Below, in pieces: positions 61,867 through 64,000 of a stretch of 64,000 nt of DNA. The notes below the pieces were generated by a model, which saw only the letters and a program-made list of their open reading frames with translations, made no database searches and was not told where the DNA came from. Every line of letters begins with the position of its first letter. Position 1 is the first letter of the stretch. Position numbers and translations under genes: made by a program. This DNA comes from Rhizobium sp. BK251 (lineage in GTDB: Bacteria; Pseudomonadota; Alphaproteobacteria; Rhizobiales; Rhizobiaceae): positions 310,001 to 374,000 of the forward strand of contig NZ_SLUQ01000007.1 in NCBI RefSeq assembly GCF_004345245.1, given 5' to 3'.

Positions 61867-63213
61867 TCAGGCCGGATGATTTGCCAGGTAGTGTTCCAGC
61901 CAGTGGATATCATAATCGCCGTTGGCGATATCCTGGTTGGAAACAAGATCCTGGAACAGCGGCAGTGTCGTCTTGATCCCGTCGACGACGAATTCGTCCA
62001 GCGCGCGGCGAAGACGCATCATGCATTCGACGCGGGTGCGGCCGTGCACGATGAGCTTGCCGATCAGGCTGTCGTAGTAGGGGGGGATCTTGTAGCCCTG
62101 ATAGGCACCGGAATCGATGCGTACGCCAAGGCCGCCAGGGGCGTGGAAGTGCGTGATCGTGCCTGGCGAGGGCACGAAGGTGCGCGCGTCCTCGGCGTTG
62201 ATGCGGCATTCGATCGCGTGGCCATGGAAGACGACCTCGTCCTGCGTGACCGAAAGCCCGGCGCCGGAGGCGACGCGGATCTGTTCGTGCACGAGGTCGA
62301 TGCCGGTGATGGCTTCGGTAACGGGGTGCTCCACCTGCAGGCGCGTGTTCATTTCGATGAAATAGAACTCGCCGTCCTCATAGAGGAACTCGATTGTGCC
62401 GGCGCCGCGATACTTCAGCTTTTTCATCGCATCGGCGCAGACCTGGCCGATCTTCATGCGCTGCTCGACATTGAGCGCAGGCGAATTGGCTTCTTCCCAG
62501 ACCTTCTGGTGGCGCCGCTGCAGCGAGCAGTCGCGTTCACCGAGGTGGATGGCGTTGCCTTCGCCGTCACCGAAGACCTGAATCTCGATGTGGCGCGGCT
62601 TGCCGAGGTATTTCTCCATGTAGACGGCGTCGTTTCCGAAGGCGGCAGCCGCTTCGGTGCGCGCCGTCGACCAGGCTTCGATCAGGTCGGCTTCGGACTT
62701 TGCGACCTTCATGCCGCGTCCGCCACCGCCGGCCGTCGCCTTGATGAGCACCGGGTAACCGATCTGGGCGGCAGTCTTCAGCGCGTCGGCCTCGTCCTTG
62801 ACTTCGCCGTCGGAGCCGGGAACGACGGGGATGCCGAGTTCCTGCGCCGTCGTCTTGGCCGTGATCTTGTCGCCCATGATGCGGATATGATCCGCCGTCG
62901 GACCGATGAAGGTGATGCCGTGGGCCTCCAGGATGTCAGCGAACTTCGCATTCTCCGAGAGGAAGCCATAGCCGGGATGCACGGCGTCGGCGCCGGTTAT
63001 CTCACAGGCCGCGACGATCTGGTGGATATTGAGATAGCTGTCGCGCGAAGGCGGCGGGCCGATGCAGACGCTCTCGTCGGCCAGGCGCACATGCATGGCG
63101 TCGGCGTCGGCAGTCGAGTGGACTGCGACGGTTGCAATGCCAAGCTCCTTGCAGGCGCGAAGCACCCGGAGGGCGATTTCCCCGCGATTGGCTATGAGGA
63201 TCTTCGAAATCAT
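61867..63213 (-). CDS. accC: Acetyl-CoA carboxylase biotin carboxylase subunit
   Basis: 448 residues from ATG 63213, giving the family start MISKILIANRGEIALRVLRA. ATP-grasp motifs: KATAGGGGRGMKVAKSE, FIEMNTRLQVEHPVTE and RDCSLQRRHQKVWEEAN. It carboxylates the biotin of AccB in the first step of fatty-acid synthesis. The frame is open 19 residues upstream, but that lies in the accB-accC gap. Confidence 0.97.
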   Translation of the reverse strand: MISKILIANRGEIALRVLRACKELGIATVAVHSTADADAMHVRLADESVCIGPPPSRDSYLNIHQIVAACEITGADAVHPGYGFLSENAKFADILEAHGITFIGPTADHIRIMGDKITAKTTAQELGIPVVPGSDGEVKDEADALKTAAQIGYPVLIKATAGGGGRGMKVAKSEADLIEAWSTARTEAAAAFGNDAVYMEKYLGKPRHIEIQVFGDGEGNAIHLGERDCSLQRRHQKVWEEANSPALNVEQRMKIGQVCADAMKKLKYRGAGTIEFLYEDGEFYFIEMNTRLQVEHPVTEAITGIDLVHEQIRVASGAGLSVTQDEVVFHGHAIECRINAEDARTFVPSPGTITHFHAPGGLGVRIDSGAYQGYKIPPYYDSLIGKLIVHGRTRVECMMRLRRALDEFVVDGIKTTLPLFQDLVSNQDIANGDYDIHWLEHYLANHPA

Positions 63214-63223
63214 GGGGCCGGGC

Positions 63224-63694
63224 CTATTCGATGACGACAAGGGCTTCGCCATATTCGACCGGACGTCCATCCTCGACGAGGATCTCGGTGACCGTGCCGG
63301 AGCGCGGCGCCGGAATCTGGTTCATGGTCTTCATCGCTTCGATGATGAGCAGCGTCTGGCCTTCCTTGACGGCCGTGCCTACCTCGATGAAAGCCCGTGC
63401 GCCCGGTGCAGGGGCCATATAGACGGTGCCGACCATCGGCGCGTTCACGACGTTGGCCGGGTTGCGGCCGGCTGCAGCCGGCGCAGCGGCTGCCGGCGCT
63501 GCTGCCATCGGAGCCGGGGCGGCAAAGGCGGGCGCGGCGAACGGAGCCTGGACATACTGCGTGTTTCCGGCGCGTGAAACGCGGATGCGCAGATCGTCCT
63601 GCTCGACCTCGATCTCGGTCAGATCCGTGTCGTTGAGGATATTGGCAAGATCGCGGATCAGCGCCTGATCGATGCCGTTCTTCTTGTCAGCCAT
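63224..63694 (-). CDS. accB: Biotin carboxyl carrier protein of acetyl-CoA carboxylase
   Basis: 156 residues. The biotinylated Lys is in EAMKTMNQI (residue about 122), with the C-terminal lipoyl/biotinyl fold. A mobile Pro/Ala linker of about 35 residues (AAPAAAAPAAAGRNPAN part) separates it from the N-terminal domain. accC follows after 10 bases. Confidence 0.96.
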   Translation of the reverse strand: MADKKNGIDQALIRDLANILNDTDLTEIEVEQDDLRIRVSRAGNTQYVQAPFAAPAFAAPAPMAAAPAAAAPAAAGRNPANVVNAPMVGTVYMAPAPGARAFIEVGTAVKEGQTLLIIEAMKTMNQIPAPRSGTVTEILVEDGRPVEYGEALVVIE

Positions 63695-63715
63695 TTGCTT
63701 TGCCCTGTCTTCTTC

Positions 63716-64000
63716 TTATGCCGTGATGTTCTTCAGCGCGTGCAGCGCCATGATGTAGCCGTAAGGCCCGAAGCCGGCGATCATGCCCTTTGCCGCAGGC
63801 GCGATCATCGACTTGTGGCGGAATTCTTCCCGCGCGTGGATATTTGAAATGTGCACTTCGATCACCGGAATGGAAATTGCCCGGATGGCGTCGTGAAGTG
63901 CAATCGAGGTGTGCGTATAGGCGCCGGCATTGATCACAACGCCCATTGCCTTGTCGTCGGCTTCATGCAGCCAATCGACCAGCACGCCCTCGTGGTTGCT
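63716..64000 (-). CDS. aroQ: 3-dehydroquinate dehydratase type II, C-terminal part (cut by window edge)
   Basis: 95 codons in frame to the window edge, so the N-terminus is missing. NAGAYTHTSIALHDAI and PVIEVHISNIHAREEFRHKS are the type II DHQase active-site strands (His and Arg). It removes water from 3-dehydroquinate in the shikimate pathway. It is 22 bases upstream of accB in the same direction. Confidence 0.95.
   Translation of the reverse strand, partial: SNHEGVLVDWLHEADDKAMGVVINAGAYTHTSIALHDAIRAISIPVIEVHISNIHAREEFRHKSMIAPAAKGMIAGFGPYGYIMALHALKNITA

Overview
The window reads as chromosomal DNA of an alphaproteobacterium of the order Rhizobiales, most likely Rhizobiaceae (Sinorhizobium/Ensifer or Rhizobium type). 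The basis is gene order and gene families: rnj-mce-DUF1467-proS-lolC/E-lolD, dnaE, dinB, DUF3572-divK-pleD, rpmG, rnr-topA, plsY-dprA, pyrB-pyrC', ruvX, gatCAB, NDUFA12, DUF2155, aat and accB-accC-aroQ. No rRNA, tRNA or CRISPR array was seen.

Layout. 1-5.9 kb: RNase J (5' end missing), methylmalonyl-CoA epimerase, a DUF1467 membrane protein, prolyl-tRNA synthetase and the LolC/E-LolD lipoprotein exporter. 5.9-11.3 kb: an accessory block with a secreted sulfatase, an MFS exporter, two strong inverted repeats in front of these genes and a 28-codon membrane-peptide ORF. 11.3-22.8 kb: replicative polymerase DnaE, an L,D-transpeptidase, a FemAB/TPR protein, Pol IV, and the DivK-PleD cell-cycle/c-di-GMP pair. 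22.8-32.8 kb: a probable structured RNA, rpmG, an MFS protein, a Nudix protein, DUF983, RNase R, topoisomerase I and dprA.

32.76-46.10 kb: a 13.3-kb integrated element bounded by a 17-bp direct repeat lying inside dprA. It carries a P4-type integrase, a small membrane protein next to the integrase, an HTH/excisionase-like protein, a DUF3631 replication-type ATPase flanked by two mirror-image CTAGCG arrays, and a 14-gene leftward operon. That operon encodes podovirus-like DNA-ejection/lysozyme proteins and many small proteins, but no recognisable portal, capsid, large terminase or tail. A control region (44.5-44.75 kb) has divergent promoter-like sequences around a dyad and a predicted four-hairpin RNA. 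This composition suggests a phage satellite or a reduced prophage. Integration cut the plsY-dprA operon: dprA lost its first 12 codons and now begins in element DNA, while an 18-codon stub remains after plsY.

46.1-64 kb: plsY, a dihydroorotase-like protein that has lost its metal ligands (PyrC'), pyrB, an AidB-type acyl-CoA dehydrogenase, a TetR regulator, small membrane proteins, ruvX, a PhnA-domain protein, a UPF0173 hydrolase, the split amidotransferase genes gatC-gatA and gatB, a YjhX-family protein, several GNAT acetyltransferases, complex I accessory NDUFA12, DUF2155, aat, accC, accB and the 3' part of aroQ.
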